Below are positions 15,731-16,818 of a DNA stretch of 16,818 nt, piece by piece. The translations under genes and the position numbers were made by a program. Position 1 is the first letter of the stretch. Each line of letters begins with the position of its first letter. The DNA comes from Agrobacterium fabrum. Lineage in GTDB: Bacteria > Pseudomonadota > Alphaproteobacteria > Rhizobiales > Rhizobiaceae. The stretch covers positions 1 to 16,818 of the forward strand of contig QFOL01000053.1 in NCBI GenBank assembly GCA_003241215.1. The letters run 5' to 3'. Below the pieces are notes generated by a model. It ran no database searches and was not told the origin of the DNA. It saw nothing but the letters and a program-made list of their open reading frames with translations.

Positions 15731-15755
15731 CCCGGCCGCTCCCAAGTCGGCCGGG
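15731..15755. repeat. Intercistronic hairpin before the reductase gene
   Basis: CCCGGCCG (15731-15738) and CGGCCGGG (15748-15755) make a perfect 8-bp GC stem with a 9-base loop in the 61-bp gap between the MFS and reductase genes. It is not followed by T residues and ends 7 bases before the reductase Shine-Dalgarno. An mRNA stability or attenuation element is likelier than a terminator. Confidence 0.5.
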
Positions 15756-15762
15756 CCACTTC

Positions 15763-15769
15763 AAAGGAG
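15763..15769 (+). promoter_or_regulatory. Shine-Dalgarno that fixes the reductase start
   Basis: AAAGGAG lies 7 bases before the ATG at 15777. An earlier in-frame ATG at 15723 lies before the hairpin, lacks such a site and would add 18 residues foreign to the family. Confidence 0.8.
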
Positions 15770-15776
15770 AAAATAT

Positions 15777-16610
15777 ATGTTTGATATAACCGCAAACGGC
15801 GCTTCGATCCCGGCGCTGGGTTTCGGCACGTTTCGTATTCCCGGTGCCGATGTGCTGCGCATCGTTCCCCATGCGCTGAAAGCCGGTTTCCGCCATATCG
15901 ATACCGCCCAGATCTACGGCAATGAGGCCGAAGTCGGGGAAGCCATCGCTGCCTCCGGTGTGGCGCGGGGCGACGTGTTTCTGACCACCAAGGTCTGGGT
16001 CGAAAACTACAGGCACGATGCCTTCCTCGTCTCCGTGGATGAGAGCCTGAAAAAGCTGAAGACCGATTATGTCGACCTGCTGCTGCTGCATTGGCCGAAC
16101 GAGGCGGTTTCGCTTGCCGAACAGATCGGCGCGCTGAACGCGGTGAAGGAAGCGGGCAAGGTGCGTCATATCGGCGTTTCCAATTTCAGCACGGCGCTGA
16201 TGGCCGAGGCGGTGAAGCTGTCCAAGGCCCCGATCGTGACCAATCAGATCGAATATCATCCCTATATCGATCAGGACGTAGTTATCGCTGCGGCAAAGGA
16301 TGCCGGCATGTCGGTGACGGGTTATTACGGCATGGCCGATGGCAAGGTATTTAACGATCCGGTGCTGAAGGAAATTGCCGCAGGTCGTGGCAAGTCGGTG
16401 GCGCAGGTGGTGCTGCGCTGGCTCGTGCAGCAGCAGGGTGTCATCGCACTGTCGAAAACGGTCAGCGAAGCCCGCGTCGATGAAAATCTCGCCATCTTCG
16501 ATTTCGAGCTTTCCGCCGATGAAATGGCGGCGATCCGCGCGCTTGCCAGGCCGGATGGCCGCATCGTTTCGCCGGAAGGGCTTGCGCCAGTCTGGGATCA
16601 GGCCGCCTGA
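15777..16610 (+). CDS. dkgB: Aldo/keto reductase, DkgB-like
   Basis: This 277-residue cytosolic NADPH-dependent reductase has the (beta/alpha)8 aldo/keto reductase fold. The catalytic tetrad is complete: D42 and Y47 (FRHIDTAQIYGNE), K72 (LTTKVWVEN) and H105 (LLLLHWP). VGVSNF-like GVSNFS and the C-terminal VSPEGLAP closely recall E. coli DkgB (2,5-diketo-D-gluconate reductase B, also active on methylglyoxal and other carbonyls). The start at 15777 is set by a strong Shine-Dalgarno. It is the second gene behind the MFS transporter and under a divergent YafC-like LysR, matching the E. coli neighbourhood of dkgB with yafC. The exact substrate is uncertain, so the symbol indicates family resemblance. 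Confidence 0.88.
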   Translation: MFDITANGASIPALGFGTFRIPGADVLRIVPHALKAGFRHIDTAQIYGNEAEVGEAIAASGVARGDVFLTTKVWVENYRHDAFLVSVDESLKKLKTDYVDLLLLHWPNEAVSLAEQIGALNAVKEAGKVRHIGVSNFSTALMAEAVKLSKAPIVTNQIEYHPYIDQDVVIAAAKDAGMSVTGYYGMADGKVFNDPVLKEIAAGRGKSVAQVVLRWLVQQQGVIALSKTVSEARVDENLAIFDFELSADEMAAIRALARPDGRIVSPEGLAPVWDQAA

Positions 16611-16619
16611 CAATGAGAG

Positions 16620-16646
16620 CCGGGGAGGGAACGCTCTTCCCGGTTT
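16620..16646 (+). terminator. Probable terminator after the reductase gene
   Basis: CCGGGGAGGG (16620-16629) pairs with CTCTTCCCGG (16634-16643) as a 10-bp stem with two G-U pairs and an AACG loop, beginning 10 bases after the stop codon. Only three T residues follow, so termination may be weak. Confidence 0.55.
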
Positions 16647-16649
16647 CCC

Positions 16650-16667
16650 ACGCGCGGCAATGCGCGT
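16650..16667. repeat. Short hairpin between reductase and tRNA genes
   Basis: ACGCGC and GCGCGT form a 6-bp stem around 6 bases, directly after the probable terminator. A second dyad, TTCACA/TGTGAA, lies at 16691-16710. On the minus strand these fall just beyond the tRNA 3' end and might aid its processing, but no T-run follows either. Confidence 0.35.
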
Positions 16668-16735
16668 CACAGCCCATGGAAACGACGCGTTTCACATCGG
16701 GTGCTGTGAAGATTTATCTGCCTGTTCTGGAAATT

Positions 16736-16810
16736 TGGAGCGGGCGAAGGGATTTGAACCCTCGACCCCAACCTTGGCAAGGTTGTGCTCTACCCCTGAG
16801 CTACACCCGC
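16736..16810 (-). tRNA. tRNA-Gly (anticodon GCC)
   Basis: The 75-nucleotide cloverleaf is complete. The 7-bp acceptor stem (GCGGGTG with CGCCCGC, one G-U), D arm with GCTC/GAGC, anticodon stem CAACC/GGTTG with loop TTGCCAA, 5-base variable loop and T arm GAGGG/CCCTT with TTCAAAT are all present. The anticodon GCC (16776-16778 on the plus strand read as GGC) decodes GGC and GGU glycine codons. The discriminator is U and the 3' CCA is encoded. No phage or island integrase is adjacent in this window. Confidence 0.97.
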
Positions 16811-16818
16811 TCAAATCC

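Noticed and set aside
14426..15745. Open frame of 439 codons on the minus strand across the MFS gene
   Set aside because: Its translation is almost entirely charged and glycine-rich, a shadow of a hydrophobic transporter read on the other strand.
15543..16670. Open frame of 375 codons on the minus strand across the reductase gene
   Set aside because: Antisense to a reductase with a full catalytic tetrad and a strong Shine-Dalgarno; no domain is visible in the minus-strand translation.
16736..16810. tRNA-Gly as an island attachment site
   Set aside because: No integrase, direct repeat of the tRNA end or mobile gene is visible in the window.

Overview
The window reads as a chromosomal segment of an alphaproteobacterium of the Rhizobiaceae, most likely Agrobacterium/Rhizobium. 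The coding regions are GC-rich, an intergenic repeat at about 10313-10413 looks like the Rhizobium RIME1 mosaic element, the left edge carries a palindrome of a type frequent between alphaproteobacterial genes, and the proteins have rhizobial character. No phage, transposase, CRISPR array or plasmid function is visible.

Layout. (1) 1-85: nested palindromic repeat. (2) 158-1773, minus strand: pdxY (pyridoxal kinase) followed by a beta-class carbonic anhydrase. (3) 1963-4318, plus strand: a ClsA-type cardiolipin synthase and a YbhP-like endonuclease/exonuclease/phosphatase-fold protein that starts at GTG. (4) 4347-4550, minus strand: a small uncharacterised 67-residue protein behind an AT-rich leader with a perfect palindrome. 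(5) 4773-10286, minus strand: an alpha/beta-hydrolase-fold protein, an RND periplasmic adaptor and a MexF-like RND pump, closed by a clear intrinsic terminator. A LysR regulator (10535-11434) diverges from the hydrolase gene, with the RIME1-like element between them. (6) 11510-13286, minus strand: two proteins of unknown function, a lipoprotein and a single-span membrane protein, 1 bp apart behind a very AT-rich upstream region. (7) 13472-16610: a LysR regulator divergent from an MFS transporter and a DkgB-like aldo/keto reductase. (8) 16736-16810, minus strand: tRNA-Gly(GCC).

How the genes work together. The cls/EEP pair probably acts on membrane phospholipid; E. coli has the same pairing in clsB-ybhP. 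The hydrolase-adaptor-pump block with its divergent LysR looks like a regulated MexEF-type efflux locus without its own outer-membrane channel. Unexpectedly, the hydrolase-fold protein has lost its nucleophile, its oxyanion-hole histidine and its catalytic histidine, so it is probably a binding or regulatory protein rather than an esterase. The LysR/MFS/AKR block resembles a self-contained carbonyl-detoxification or sugar-acid module; E. coli also keeps a LysR gene (yafC) beside dkgB.

The least explained part is the lipoprotein/membrane-protein pair at 11510-13286. It has no recognisable domain, its upstream DNA is much more AT-rich than its surroundings, and an inverted repeat covers its start codon. 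It is the best candidate here for something undescribed, though nothing in the sequence identifies its function.
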